From contig NC_133170.1 in the NCBI RefSeq assembly GCF_040802235.1, positions 8,013,001-8,077,000 of the forward strand: 64,000 nucleotides of DNA, read 5' to 3'. This DNA is from Manis javanica (taxonomy: Eukaryota; Chordata; Mammalia; Pholidota; Manidae). A model generated the notes under the pieces. It did not search any database. It was not told where the DNA came from and worked only from the letters and a program-made list of their open reading frames with translations. This document shows positions 34,901 through 49,900 of the stretch, piece by piece. Position numbers and translations under genes: made by a program. The first letter of the stretch is position 1; each line of letters starts with the position of its first letter.

Positions 34901-37900
34901 GTGAGTTAGTTCAGGTTCCTAAGTGTAACTTCAGGGGGCCCAGTGAACAGTGTACAGAAATGTGGCCCTTAGGAGGAGCAAAGAAAGCAACTTGTAGCTC
35001 ATCTGTCCTCGTGTCACGCTGTTTGCCCTCATTTTATTCTTAGATATATTCTCTTTGGTATCTAACCCAGTGCAGCCTATGCATTTAACAATGTTTATTA
35101 AAACATTCCTGAGCAAATTAAATCAGTTTTACTGCTTTAAAAGATTATTATATGTAAATATAATTAATTTAGAGGAAGTTATTTAATGGTTGACACTGCT
35201 TCAGTCCTATTTTGGTTAAGAATAAGTAAATTTAGACATTGTAATAGAAATTCTGAAATTGCACATTACTGGAGAGAGGCAGCATGGGATAATAGTTGAA
35301 GAGCTTAGACTTTGGAGCCAGACTTTGGATTTAAATCCCACCTCTGCCCTTTCCTAACTACTTGACCTTGAGGAAGTTACTTCATCAGGGTATGCTTTAG
35401 TTTCTTATTCCTTGAAATGGCAGTGATATCAGTATTTACCTCATAGAGTTGATGTGGTGATTAGATAAATTTAATATTTATAAAATGCTTAGAGCAGCAT
35501 TTGTTGCAGGTAGATTTACTTGTTTAATTAAATAAATATATAAGACAAATATGTGAGTATTGCAATATTTACTTTCCCTGTGAAGTTCTAATAAAATAAT
35601 ATATCATACAGAAGTTGACATTTCATTTGGTAAAATGTAGTAAGTCACTTGCTTTTTCAAATCTCTTGTGTGGTTCAGTTTTGTTAATGAAAATAGTGCA
35701 AGTTCTTATTGCACAGTCCATGTTAAGGGTGATTTGTCAGAGATTATGACAGTTGCCTTTTTGTCAGCTCTTGTACTTTTATAAGTGAAGTGATGTGTTT
35801 AGGAGATCCAAAGGAGATGAGAGTTTTATTAGCAGTTTGGAGATATTTGAGTTTCTGGCACACAGATTGTTGTGGCTTCCCAGGAGCTAAAATATTAAGC
35901 TGGTTTTGTCTTTTATTTATTTTTTTTAATTGGGCCACATGCATGGATACATTTTTAATTATGAGGGAACTACTTTTAAATTTGTTTTGTAAAACGAATG
36001 CTTACTTTCATCATTTACCATAGCTGTGACACTGCTACATAGAAAAGTAGAAATTTCATGTCTTGTAAACATTTGGCAAATCTGCTTAGTGAGAGATGCC
36101 TTTAATATTGAAGAAATAAAATGCTTTCTCAATAGTACAAATGTCTGTTCATGTTTGTGCTCATTAAATTTTCATTTTTGAGTTGTTTTAGAGAAACTGT
36201 AATGAACATTTTAAGAAATACCTTTTATACTATTCATTCACAGCAATCAGGGCGTGCTTTGCTCATTTTAATCTCACCTCAAATAGTTTACTGTTCTCTT
36301 TTTAAAAATTGTTTTAATTGTTTTTCTTTTTTCTTTGATTTCTCAGTTTCTCTAATAGCATTTACCACTATGGCTTTATTAACCATAATGGAATTTTCAG
36401 TGTATCAGGATACATGGATGAAGTATGAGTATGAAGTAGACAAGGATTTTTCTAGGTAACTTTTTTCTTGAAATACCTTTGAATTCAAATATTTTAAAGA
36501 TAACATACCTTTTAAAAAAAATGTTGAGTTTTTTTATACTTGGTTTATTTTAGTTCTGAAGAAAGTTCTAAAAAATTTTCTTTAATTGCATGCATTAGGT
36601 GAAACAGTTTAGAATCATTTGCATACTGGTTAAATTCTAAAAGAAAGATTTTCTGATTTAATATGCACTGGTTTAAAAAGGTTAAGAGAACATAATATGT
36701 TTTTTCTTAGATGCTGAAGTGACAAATAGTTTAATGTTTGAACCTGTTCACTCTTTAGATTTTGAAATATCTCACTGATCTTTGAGAACTGGAAAATAAA
36801 TTGCCTAAAGATACATTGTATACATTTATAACTTGATTTTTAGAAGTTATATCTAAAGTAAATGTTAATATAAATAATATAACATTAAGCCTTTGAAAAT
36901 ATAGTGCCTTGATTAGGAGACAAAATATACCTTATTTTAATTTATTAAAATCATTTGGATTTTTTAAATTGAAGATAGCAGGTTTATAATATTAAGAGTG
37001 CAGTAGATAGGGGGAGACATTTACTCCTCAATTCTAATCCCAGCTCTTCCATTTATTTAGCTGTGTGACATTAGGGAAATTACTAAATCTATATCTACAT
37101 GTGCTTAGTTTCCTTTTCTGTAACATGGGGTTTATAACTATAGTACCTTCGTCATGGTGCTAATGAGAAATAAGTAAGTCAACATTTATAAATTGCTGTG
37201 CAGTCTTGGACAAGTCACACAATTGACTTCTTTTGGGCCTCCATTTTCTTTTATAACAGGAGTATTATTCTTGAAGCCGTTAGTTTTCAAGGAATGTGTT
37301 ATCTTTTCTGACTTGTTTTTAACACCAGTGAAACACTTTGCATTTTTTCCAAGTGAAGTCTCATGTAGTTCACCATGTAAATGTTGTGGGGATGTCCAGA
37401 AGGCTAATTGGCCTCATCCTTGGGTTCCTACACCATCACCTGAGCCTAAACCCCAAGGTTATTTGGAGCCCAGTTTGAACACTAGACAAATTGAAGGCTC
37501 TCTGAAGCTCTAGAAATCTGTAATCCTTTTGAAACGAGATGAAAATTAGAGTGAAAAATATTTTCACAGGAAGCACAGGACAGGACTGATGTTGATTGTA
37601 TTCATTCTGTTACTCATGGTGCTCAACAATTATGTGATTTTAAGCCAGGCATTTACACTGCCCTGCACATCATTGGCTTATCTGCAAAACTGTGAAGCCG
37701 TCCATTTTAAAGGCCCATGGCAAAGAATAAAGAAAACAATATGTATAGGGCATCAAGCATAATGACTGATGTATGGTATTTATTTGATAGAGGAGAAAGA
37801 CTTAGAATTCCTAACTCTTGATTTTTGAAAGTTTTATATTCTTAAAAGGACTATTTGCTATAAGGTTTATGTAAACCGAGGGTGACTTTTTCCTGAGTTG

Positions 37901-40900
37901 CTTTGAGTTATTAATTTAGTTAATTATTAAAATAAAGGATCCTCCATTAAAAACCTGTGAAGCCAGAAGGGCTTTTGGAATAATGGCAAAATAAAAATTT
38001 TAAAGTGCCTTTGTTGTGGCCATAAGAAGTGCTGTTAAAGTTCTATCAACGTATTTTATTCTTTTTGAAATCCAAACTTTTCATAAATCAGTTGATTTAT
38101 TATATTTCTTATGTTTTGTTGTTTAGTAGGTCGTAATGTTTCCTTTTTATGTTTTAGCAAACTGAGAATCAATATAGATATTACTGTTGCCATGAAGTGT
38201 CAATGTAAGTACACCTCTAACTTTTTGAATATATAGTTTATGGTTCAGACAATTGCTAGTAAAAAGTGAAACCATTGGTTGTGCTGTGACTTTATTGTTT
38301 CTTTATGATATCTTAAAATGCTTTTGCAATGTTAGTAATACAAGTTCCCCCCCTCTACCCCTGCCCCAGGTTATATTCTTTAAATCTCTTTTCCATAAAG
38401 AGGTTTAATTTTCACTTTGGTATAATTAAAAGAAAATAGGAAGAAATTTTTGTGAGAGTTCTGGTGTAGGTACATCCTTTATGTCTCTCTTGTGTGGAGT
38501 ACCAGTGTTTATACCCATGTTCTACAGACAGACTCTGTTTCGCTGTTTAAGTTTACCACCTTTATTTTTACTCTTGCATCTCAAAATACAGATCCAGGTC
38601 TTTTAAATTAATACTGATATTACCCATCTTTCTATGTTGACAGATAGTAACTGCACTAGTTGGGGTGAGAATTTAATAATCTGGGTAACTGTTGAACCAC
38701 TGTGTTGTACATTTGAAACCAATGTAAGACTGTAGATCAGTGATGCTTCAAAAAAAAATAAAATAGTGACGTTACCCTTCTCTTTTTTTCACTAGCTTCA
38801 CTTGATCATACTGGTAGAAGTGGAAAAATGTTAATATGCTAGATAAATAATCTTTTAATCAGTATTTGATGCTTTTGCATTAAAAGTATCTTTTAAATCA
38901 CTGCTTGAAATGTGGAGACCAAGAATCCAGTAGTTCAGATGACATTTTTTGAAGTGTGAAATAGTTTTTTCCTTAAGGAGATTAATTTCTGGGAGATTGC
39001 CTCTCAGAACAACCTTAAAATCACTTTTCCGTTTCCATTTATTTTTCCTTATCTTAGTGATTTTAAGAGAAAAGAAATGCTTTTATCTAAACTATTAGTG
39101 TTAATAAAAATATGTCATGTTTGGCCTTAATTGAAATGTTTGAATACAGTTAAAATTTTTAGCCTTTTCAAAATAAAATTTTCCTATTTGTTGATTTTTT
39201 TAAAAAGCCCACAGCAGCTTTGCCTTAAGGTTTCTCTGAAACTCTAAGGAATTCTTGTAACTAATATTTTATTTAGCAGCCATCTAGTACTTTGTGATTA
39301 GATTCTTGTGAATTTTTTGCAAATCTCCTCAGGTCACTAAAGTTTATGCTTTTTACCATGAGGTACTGAGCCATCTTTTTTACTGACAAAGGAGTAAAAA
39401 AAGCATTACTAATTTTTGGAATGCTCTCTACCCAAACTAAGTAATTCTACTGTTTTAACTTTTGAACAAATAGGCAGTACAGGAAAGTGGTTCTACATAT
39501 TTAAGAGTTTTCTGTTAGTCATCTCCATTTGTTAGTTTCTATCAAATAGAGTTTTGCTCTGAGCACAAATATAAAATTTGTCATTTTCTTTGTGCAGATG
39601 TTGGAGCAGATGTATTGGATTTAGCAGAAACAATGGTTGCATCTGCAGATGGTCTAGTTTATGAACCAGTAAGTTTGATGCACATTTTTAAAAATATACT
39701 TCCAGGAATTAGTCCTTTGAAGACAGTTTTGATATTTGCTTTTAGTTTTGTCTGAGCTAGTTTTTAAAATATATTTTCTTAATTCAGAGTAATTCATATT
39801 CTTTATAAAAATTTATGGGGAAATAGTTACACCTAATACCAAATCCTTGAGATAACCATTTTTAACATTTTGGATAATCCTCTAACATCTGTTTTACAAT
39901 CTTACTCTTATTTTATATTTTTTGTTAATGCTTCCTAGTAGTTTTCTTTTTTCTTATAGTTGCAGTAGTGATGAATTTTTCTTCTTTTCCTCTAATGGTT
40001 TGGAAATTCTGTGTCCTGTTTGTATTCTACTTTTACCAAATTTAAGTCTTTAAAAGTGTTTGAGCTATATTTCTCTCATAATCAAGAAACAGTATCTAAG
40101 AGGAGAAATTTCATACGCATATACTTATTTCCCTCTTGTTTACACTTTCATTTCCCAAAGTTAGTGAAATTCTGATACTCTCTTGTTTTTGACATAGCAC
40201 ACATTGTGTATACTCTCATTGATTTAGCAGAAAACTCCGTCACAGTTCAGGGACAGGTGATAACAAGTCACGATCTGAACTAACCCTAAAGAAGCTTTAG
40301 GGAATAAAGCGTGCAACTCCCATCAACTGAGTTGCTGGCTGCTCTGTTGGCCTTGTGGTCCCTAAGTTTACCCACGCATTCTTGAGTTCTTCTGTTATCG
40401 TTGACAGTTGTGAACCCTTCTTTAAGCAAAAGTGCAAAGTGAAGACAAAAGGTGATGTAGGAGGATTAGAAGTAGAGTGTGTGGAGAAAAAAAGGAAGCC
40501 CTTAAGTTAGTTCACCAAATTATTTTTAGCTGATACCAGTAATGTATATTTATGCCTTTTGATACACTTTTTTTAGTTATTACAATATTATTGACTATAT
40601 TTCCTATGCTGTACTTTATATTCCCTTCATGTATTTTAATTGGAAGTTTGTACCTCTTAATCCTCTTCACCTCTTCTACCCATCTCCCCACCCCTTCTCG
40701 TTTTGGCAACCATCAATTTGTTCTTTGTGTTTATGAGTCTATTTCAGTTTTCTTTGTTCATTTGTTTTGATTTTTAGATTCTACAAATAAGTGAAGTCAT
40801 ACGGTATTTGTCTTTCTCTGACTTATTTCACTTAGCATAATATCCACTGGGTCCATCACTTTGTCACAGATGGCAAGGTTCTGTTCTTTTTTTAGCAGCT

Positions 40901-43900
40901 AAGTAATATTCCATCTTTCTCTCTCTGTCTGTCTCATACACACACACCTTCGTTATCCATTCATCTATTGATGAACACTTGGGATGCTCCCATATCTTGG
41001 CTGTTATAAATAATAATGCAATGAACATAGGGGTGCATATATCTTTTCAAATTAGTGTTTTTTATTTCCTTGGGTAAATGCCCAGAAGTGGAATTGCTGG
41101 ATCATATGATACTTCTATTTTAATTTTTTGAGGAACCTCCATAATGTTTTCTGTAGTAGCTGCATCAGTTTACATTTCCACCAACAGTGCATGAGGGTTC
41201 CCTTTTCTCCACACACTCACCAACACTATTTCTTGTGTTCTTGATACTCGCCATTTTGACAGGTGTGAGGTAGTATTTCACTGTGGTTTTGATTTGCATT
41301 TCCCTGATGATTGGTGATGTTGAGTGTGTGTCCGTTTGCCATCTGTATGTTGTCTTTGGAAAAATGTCTATCATCAGGTCCTTGGCCCATTTTTTAATCA
41401 GAATTCTTTTTTATTTGGTGTTAAGTTATATGACTTTTTTGTTTATTTTGGATATTAACCCCTTATGGATATATAATACGAAAGTCAATAGGTTGCTGGT
41501 TCATTTTGTTGATAGTTTCCTTTGTACGGCAAAAGCTTTTTGTTTGATGTAGTCCCAATTGTTTATTTGTTTTTTGTTGTCCTTGCCTGAGGAGACAGAA
41601 AAAAATTTTGCTAAGACAGATGTCCAGGAGTTTGCTGCCTATGTTTCCTTTTAGGTCTTTTATGTGTCAGGTCTTACATTTAGGTCTTTAATGCATTTTT
41701 ACTTCATTTTTGTATATTGTGTAAGAAAGTGGCCCAGTTTCTTGTGCATGTAGCTGTTCAGTTTCCCAACACCATTAATTGAATAGACTGTCTCCTTGTT
41801 GTATATTCTTGCTTCCTTTGTTGTAGATTAATTGACCATATAATATAGGTTTGTTTGGGGGCTCTCTATTCTGTTTGATGGATCTCTTTATTTTTAGGCC
41901 AGTGCCATACTGTTTTGATGACCATAGCTTTGTAGTGTAGTTTAAAATTTAGTGTAGTCAAGATTGCTTTCACTGCTTGGGGTTCCATACAAATTTTAGG
42001 ATTATTTGTTCTATTTCTGTGGAAAATGCCATTGGAATTTTGATAAGGATTGCATTGAATCTGTAGATAGCTTTGGGAAGTATGGACGTTTTAACAAAAG
42101 ATTTTCACTGTTGAGTATGAGGTTAGCTGTGGGTTTATCATATATGGCCTTTATTATGTTGAAGGATGTTTCTGCTGCCACTTTGTTGAGTGTTTTTATA
42201 ATGAATGGATGTTGAATTTTGCCAAATGTTTCTTCTACATATATTGAGATGATCATATGCTTATTATCTTTCATTTTGTTAATGTGGTGTATCACATTGA
42301 TCGATTTGCAAATATTGAACCATTCTTGTATCCCTGAAATAAATCCCACTTGATTGTGGTGAATGATCCTTTTAATGTATTGTTAAATTCTGTTTGTTAA
42401 TATTTTGTTGAGGATACACACTTTTTAAATAGAAATCTCTAAAGAAACAGTAATTTTGTTATTGCCACTCTGAACCTTTTTACTTCCTAACTCCTGTATT
42501 CCCACTCAAAAAATTGATTTTGTGGTAATTTTTTATGAAGTGAGGTAGCTTACAAATTCAGATACCATGTTTCTGTATATAGAACTATTATCTGCAAATT
42601 CAGATCTAGATAATTATTATTAGATACTTCAACATTTGCATTACATTTCATATTAAGAATAATTATTCAACTTTATATTTTATTTCTTTTGTTTTCAATC
42701 ATTCTTAATTTCCTTGCTTTCATTTATCATTTTGTGGGGGGATTTTTGAGAATTTATTATTAGCAAGAATATGTGGGTTACCTTTTGCAGACTCTAGCCT
42801 GACTGCCTCTGTCATTCTCTTATTCCAACATGGATGGTTGGCTGAGGATAGAATTCTTTATGGTGTTTTGCACTGAATATTTTATATACATTCTTCATTG
42901 TTTTCTGGCATAATCATTTTTTCCTTTGTAGGCAGTGCCTTTACTTTATCTACTTAAATGCTTTTTTTCTTTTACTTTTGCAATTCAAATACTTATCCTA
43001 TATATCCAAGTGTGGGTCACCTTTGGTATTTTTTTTGTTCTCAGTGGTCTTAAGGAACTGAATTTTTAAATCTTTTTTGCTTGCTTCTTTGCTATAATGA
43101 TGTTCAAAGCAATGCTGTTACCTTTTTAAAATTCTTGTCATACAATGTTGAATTTTGTAGAATGGTTCTCAATATCTTTTTATCAATTCCTACATTAGAG
43201 GTATATTTAGAACTCTGCCCTTTAGTTCTGATAGGTCACCTTGATCCAGCAGGGTCAGTCTTCTTTCCAGTGCCTTCACTACATATTAAAATTCAATGAT
43301 TATATGTTCCACCTCTAATATATCACAGATCACTCTATTTTTAAAATTCTGTCTTCTTGATGCTAAATCTCATTGAGAAATAATTAGAAAAACTTAACAG
43401 TTTTCTTATTTTTAAAATTGGTATCATGGAGGAAATTAGCCCTTATACCTCAGATTGACACTTCTTTCAAATTAATGAACCTTTTTATATCTCTGTGTAT
43501 TTTCTTATTCACCTCTGAGATGGAGAAATAAGTGGCCTATTTAGAGACTGAGAGTTGAAATAGTCTATTGAGTATGTCAGTCCCTGTTCCACACCCCCAC
43601 TCCCACCCCCGCCAACATGCACACACGCTGTTTACCAGACCCAGATGAAAGGAGAAGGGTACAGGCTGGATACGCTGTTTCTTCCATATTGTATTAGAGC
43701 TTCCGGCGCTTTTGAAAAGAAAGGAGGAAGTCTTTATTGGGTCCAGGATGGCAAAGTGGTTTGCTAGGTTACCAAAATTTCTTTTTCTGTGTTTGTTTTC
43801 ACAGGCTAAATTTAGCTAGGGTGACTCCTTTCTTTAACCAGTGTTACTGTCCTCATTAGCAGCCAGCTGCCCAGGCTGCATAAAAGCGAGAAAAAAAGCA

Positions 43901-46900
43901 GAAATAACACTGCTGTGGAAGGCCCTCGGCATGTGTTCTCTGGCACGTGATGCAGCTCCTGACAGTGTTCCTGGGACGGACGCTGCCTCTTCCTCGTGTC
44001 TTATTATTGTTTATCACCTATTTCCTTTGTTACCCTGAACTGGGGATTTTACTTGCTGCCTACATAGACTGTTCTATCCCGTGAGATAAATTATGTGTTG
44101 GGCTCTTTTTGCAACTTAGTCTTGCATAGGTTCTTGAAAATTTCCAGCATGTTGTGATTTAAAATGATTTAAAATGATGATGTAGATTGTGTCCTCACTT
44201 TTAAGTTTCTTTGGACATTGTGAGAATTTGGTTATGAGGAGACTTAATCATCTTGAACTTACCTTGTAAAATTTATTTATGCTGCTGCTTTAACATCTCT
44301 CTATATTCTGAGTCTGGCGTGCCCACTTTATTTATAATTATCTTATTTATTTATATATGTGTATTTTACATATCTTCTCTTCCCTAGATTTTAAGCTCCT
44401 GAGAAGTGTAAACTTTCTTCTTCTTTAGAATTCAAAAATGTAAAGCATAGTGCCTTGTAGTTACCTGGCACTAACACGTATGTTAGCCTTATGTCAAGTG
44501 TGACAGAATTACTGATTACTCCACTGTAAACAGTTTCTGCCATCTCTTGTAGTCACCTGTGTGGAATATGAAAGTTTTACTTTAATTGAACTATTGTATA
44601 ATAAAAACATACATCTCAGCCACAAAGTTAGGAACTTAAAAATATTTAGTTGTATACTTTTTATAGTAATTTTTAAAATGTTTAAAATACTGGTAAGTAC
44701 TCATTCCTTTTTCCTAATTCATATTAAAATATTTAAGTAAGAATTATTATTAATGTAAATGTAAGATAATTTTTACTTGTTTTTAAATTTTCAATCTTAC
44801 TGTTTTAATATGCACTCTGAACATTAAAAACTAAAGCCTCATAACTTGACTGTTTACTAAGCCATGATCACACAGTATGTTATGATAGTTACTATTTTAC
44901 TATTTACTATTATATGTCATTACTATTTCTTCATTTAAAGAAAATAATTTAAAAAGTGTGGGCAAGTGAGGAATCTGACAGAGCTGGGTTTATAGACTGA
45001 CCCTTTCTATCTGATTTTGAAAAAGGTTTTTAAACCTTTGAGCTCCTTCCTTGTCTGTAAAAAGGAAAGCATAATAACAGGCCCACAAGGTTGTTGTGAA
45101 GGTCCAGTGAGGTGGATGGCATCGTGCCTAGCACAGAGTGGGCTACTCAGCAGTTGCCCAAGGCTTTTGGGAAAGTTGGAAGAACCTCATAAGTGAAAGA
45201 ACTGCATCGTGTCTACTGTCAGCAGTTTTCTTCACTAGGTAACCGGGGAGCACCTGTAGCCTCATCCATCTGCCGTGGTGTGTTTTACGGATGTTAGCAT
45301 TTTCCTCATATGCTATGGCATGAAAAAGGTTGGAAAGCGTACTATGGGCAGCTTCGGCCAGAGGAATATCTAAGTAATTTCATTGTAATCGGAACGACGC
45401 GGCAGTTTAACCTGGAATGGATGGTGTGTAGAATTTAGGTAGACAGGAGGGTCACAATTACAGGGCGGTAGATCCCAGGTTGGTGTAATTAAATTACCGA
45501 AGATGCAGAAGTAGAGCCGTTTCATAGAATGAGAGTCTTCAGCTTTGAATGAAGAGTGAAGGCTTGTAGGGAGAGAGGATTTTAAGTCCTAAAATGCCAT
45601 TTTGTACATATGACAGATGGCAAACTTCTATCCACTCCTATAAAAGTAGATAACTGTAACAGGGGAACACTGGAGATGAGTAGGGTTTCTTTACACTATT
45701 TTTGAGTAAAATACCAGATATTTAATTTTTATAGAAGGTTAAATGTGAATCGTGAATACTTGTTTTTAACAATACTATAAATTTGTTTCTTGCTCAAAGA
45801 AAATTTTAAAAAATGATTATGTAAAAGCCAAGAGAATTGGCAGTGCTAGTGATTATGTTTTCCTTTATTTCAGGCAGTATTTGATCTTTCACCACAGCAA
45901 AAAGAGTGGCAGAGGTAATAAGTAAACAAAGTATTGTGGTCCTTAGATATCTAGATCATATTTTGTCTATTTTGTTTATTGTGAATATTCATAGGTTAAC
46001 GTAGTTCTCTAGGCATTTTTTAGATGAAATATTAGCAGAATATGCATTACAATTTCAGAAATTTTATCAAGTCATATATAATCTTTTCTCAAGTGCACTT
46101 CAAATCATAAATTTTAGTTTTCATTAAAAAATTAACTTAAAAATTTTAAAAAAGCAATATGTGATCATTGTTTAAATTTGATTTATAGAAAGGATATAAA
46201 GTAAAAGTCTTCTTATCTTTCTGTAAACTTAGTGCCACTGACTAGTGATAATAACCAGTTTGATTTCCTGTGTAGCCTTCTAGAAATTTTGTTTGTATAT
46301 AATTTTTTGTATGTTTGAGTGTTTGCTTATGTTTTCCTAATACAAAGGAGAGCATTCCATACATTTGTTTTTTAAATTCCTTTTCTCTACCTTTTTCTCT
46401 ACCTAACCTTATATTCTGGACATCTTCCTATTTTAGGGCACTTAGTGCATATAGTAGTGTTCTTTATGGATAAACTATAGTTTATTTAATTGGATCCTTA
46501 TCAGTGGACATTTAGATTGCTTGTAAGATTCTAATATTAAAAACAATGCTCATTGAAAGCTTTTGAACCTAATTTCCTTATGTAATTATGTGACTATATA
46601 GAGAAAGTTTCTAGAAATGGAATTTTCTTTCAGAGATTATTTAATTACCATTTTGATAATTTCTCGTCACAAGGAAAAAAATTGCAACTATATGAAATGA
46701 TGGTTACTGACCAAATTTCCTGTGGCAATCACTTCACAGTGTGTGTGTATGTCAGGTCATCTTGTGTGCATTAAGCTGATGTGACATATGTCAATACTAT
46801 CTCAATAGAACTGGGAAAAAAAACGTTTTGATAGGCAATGCAAAATAAATGGTGCCCCCATCCCCACACCCATATATTGCCTTTTTTCTTTTTGGTTTCT

Positions 46901-49900
46901 AGGCATGTCTTGTACTTATAAAGGTTTATCTAATTTAAGACTATTACAAAAAGTTTTCTTACCCATCCTTTTTTTTTTTTTTCTTTCTAGTCCCTAAGTA
47001 CATTTCAAAGGCCTTTATTAATTTTGAGCTTTACTGTTTGGAGAAATTTTGAAATTAAAGTTGAAATCAAACATAGTTCTTTAAAAGAATTGAGTGTTAA
47101 GTATCTCTGAGCTTCTAGTGCTTTTAGGAGAAAGCCATCCTTAGATGAAATACAGTACTTTAATCCAGAAATATTAAAGTGAGAAATCTCCTTTCATCAG
47201 AATATTTATTCAGTGTTCAAGACTAGTAATAAGTGGGAGCAAAGATTATGTTTTTACTGTTAAAATGATAGACATTTTCCTTCATAGTAATGTTTTCTGT
47301 GTGCCTTCATATATGGAATAAACTTGGATATTTATTAGTGTATTTGAGGCAGAAGTCTCACACACACACATGCAGTTTGATGTCGTCAACCTCACTCCCC
47401 ACTGCCCAGCACTAAAAGTTGAACTCTGGAAATAAAAGACACACAAATATGAAGCCTTCAATTGCTGCTATCATTAGATCCAAAGATTTTAAGTCTTCAG
47501 CTCTATTAATCTGAAGATGGGATCTGGCTTCCTGAAGCTTCCAAGATTATCATTTCTGCTTCTAAACAAATACTTATGAATGGACTAGAGATACCCAAGT
47601 CCTAACATCCTGAGTATTGTGCATACTAAAATGTTCTTTTCCTGTAGAATTTGCTAAAAGATTTGTTTTCTCTCGATTGCTGTTCTCCTTTCTTAAAATA
47701 TTTAGGATCCTAGTTAATCTTTCTCCTGTGGTAGGAAATCTCAAACCCTGCACATAGCCTTTCTGATTTCTGCTTTTTATTTCTAGATTTAAAATTTCTT
47801 CTGAACTAAATTTACATTATTAAAAATGACTATTTTACTTAGGCCTGTTTTACCAGTGTTTTTGGTGGATGGTGCATAAGTGTTTAATCTCACACTTGCA
47901 CTTGTAGAAAATGTTTATTTTATCATTATGGTAGAATGTGAAGTAGTGTCAGATTTATATTTATTTATTTTTTTAAGTGTATTTGTTTATAATTTTTCCA
48001 ATAATATATATACACACATACACATATTTTAAAGACTTTATTTTTAGAGCAGTTTTAGGTTCACAGCAAAATTGAACAAAAAGTACAGAGTTCCCAGATA
48101 CCCGCTACCTCCACACATTGTCATTGTGTGGCACCAGAGTGGTACATTTCTTCCAGTCTGTAAACCTCCATGGGCACGTCATTATCACCCAAAGCCCATA
48201 GTTTGCATTAGGGTTCACTCTTGGTGTTTGACATTCTGTGAGTTTTGGCAAATGTATAATGACACCTATCTACCATTATAGTATCTGTAGGATAGTTTCA
48301 TTGTCCTAAAAGTCTTCTGTTTTGTCTGTTCTTCTTCTCCTCTGTGTATAATTTTTGTATTTGCCGAGTTTGAGCTTTAATACAGATGACTTTGGATGTT
48401 AGTTATTTAAAGATAGAGAATTAGAGGAGGTAAAATAGGATTATATCTAAAGTTTCTGCTGAAAATGATGGGAGATACCATGGCCCAGTGGTAGAATTGT
48501 TAGCGAGAGGGAAGCTTTTATTCTTGGTTTTGTTTGGAATAAATAATTAAGTTATTGTGAGCATAAAAATTTTGTAAAAAAAAATCTAAAAGCAACTAAC
48601 TTGTTCTTTGTGGTTGGGTATATTTCAAAAGAAAATCTAAGCATGGGCTTTCAAATATATAATCTTTGTTCTCTATAATCCTGTATCTAGTCTTTAAAAA
48701 AATTATAGGTAGAGTATAATATTGTATTTAGAGTCATCATATCATAGAATAAAGTTTAGGTTTCTTTGGAAAAGGAGACACCAGGTGATATAAATGGCAC
48801 TGTGATAGTTTGTAATGGAAATTGGATGCCAGTGGTGGGGAGTCTATATGACTCAGTTATCTCCCACTTTAATTCCATCACATCTATTGTATGGCTCCTT
48901 ATTTGTCTTATTCTTTTTATCTATAATACTTATTCAATATATGATGAGAAGTAAGAATTTTGTAATTGCTGCTTATATGCATGAAAGATGAAGTTAGATG
49001 CTCAGGTGAGTAGAAGGAGCTCCTCCTTGGCGACCCTGAGTGTATGTCCCTTACCTGTGGAACCCAGCAGGCTCTGGAGCCTAACTAGCTGTCAGACCTC
49101 TAGCCGCCCCACTTCGCCTTTCCTGCTTTCAAGAAAGTGACCAAAGAAAACTTGGTAGTTTATTTTATAACAAAGTCCTGTAATAATAATAATAATAATA
49201 AAATGTGTGGCTTAGCTAAGTCAGCTAACCATTGTTATTTTTTAAAAAGTGTTGGTTTTCTTTGTGTTCGTTACTGTATTTCTCAACTGTTGTTGTGCTG
49301 CATGTAGGGTGCTGCAGCTGATTCAGAGCAGGCTGCAAGAAGAGCATTCGCTTCAAGACGTGATATTTAAAAGTGCTTTTAAAAGTGCATCAACAGCACT
49401 TCCACCAAGGTGAGATGTATTTTTCAACTGTTATGAATTTATTTGGACATAATTTTAGTATTAGTTTCGTTCATCGAGTCTCATATTTCTTAGAGAAACT
49501 GTAATCATTCTGTATGATGCTGGCTTTTACATTTGTAGCCTGTGATATGGATAGGATTATCATAAATGATACTCGTTTTCATTTAGTTTTTCTCTTTTAT
49601 GTATGTATGGCATACCTCCATATAGAACTATTAGATTTTAGGAACAAATTAATTACATTTACCATTATGAGGAGGTATAAATTTTGGTCAGGAATTTTGT
49701 GTTTTTATTTCACTTTTTTTCTCTTCTGATATTTGGGAAATGCTATAAACATGAATATGAATATAAACATGAATAAAAACTGCAGAGTGGTTTTACATTT
49801 GTGCAGGAAGCAAATGTCATTGTGTGTTTGAATTTAGGTGGCGTGCCCTTCCCTGACCTCATTCTTGTTCCCAATTTCCCCTGCCCCTAAAGTGCTAGAC

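Noticed and set aside
40512-41552. Short frames of 65-89 codons as exons
   Set aside because: They are fragments of an antisense L1.
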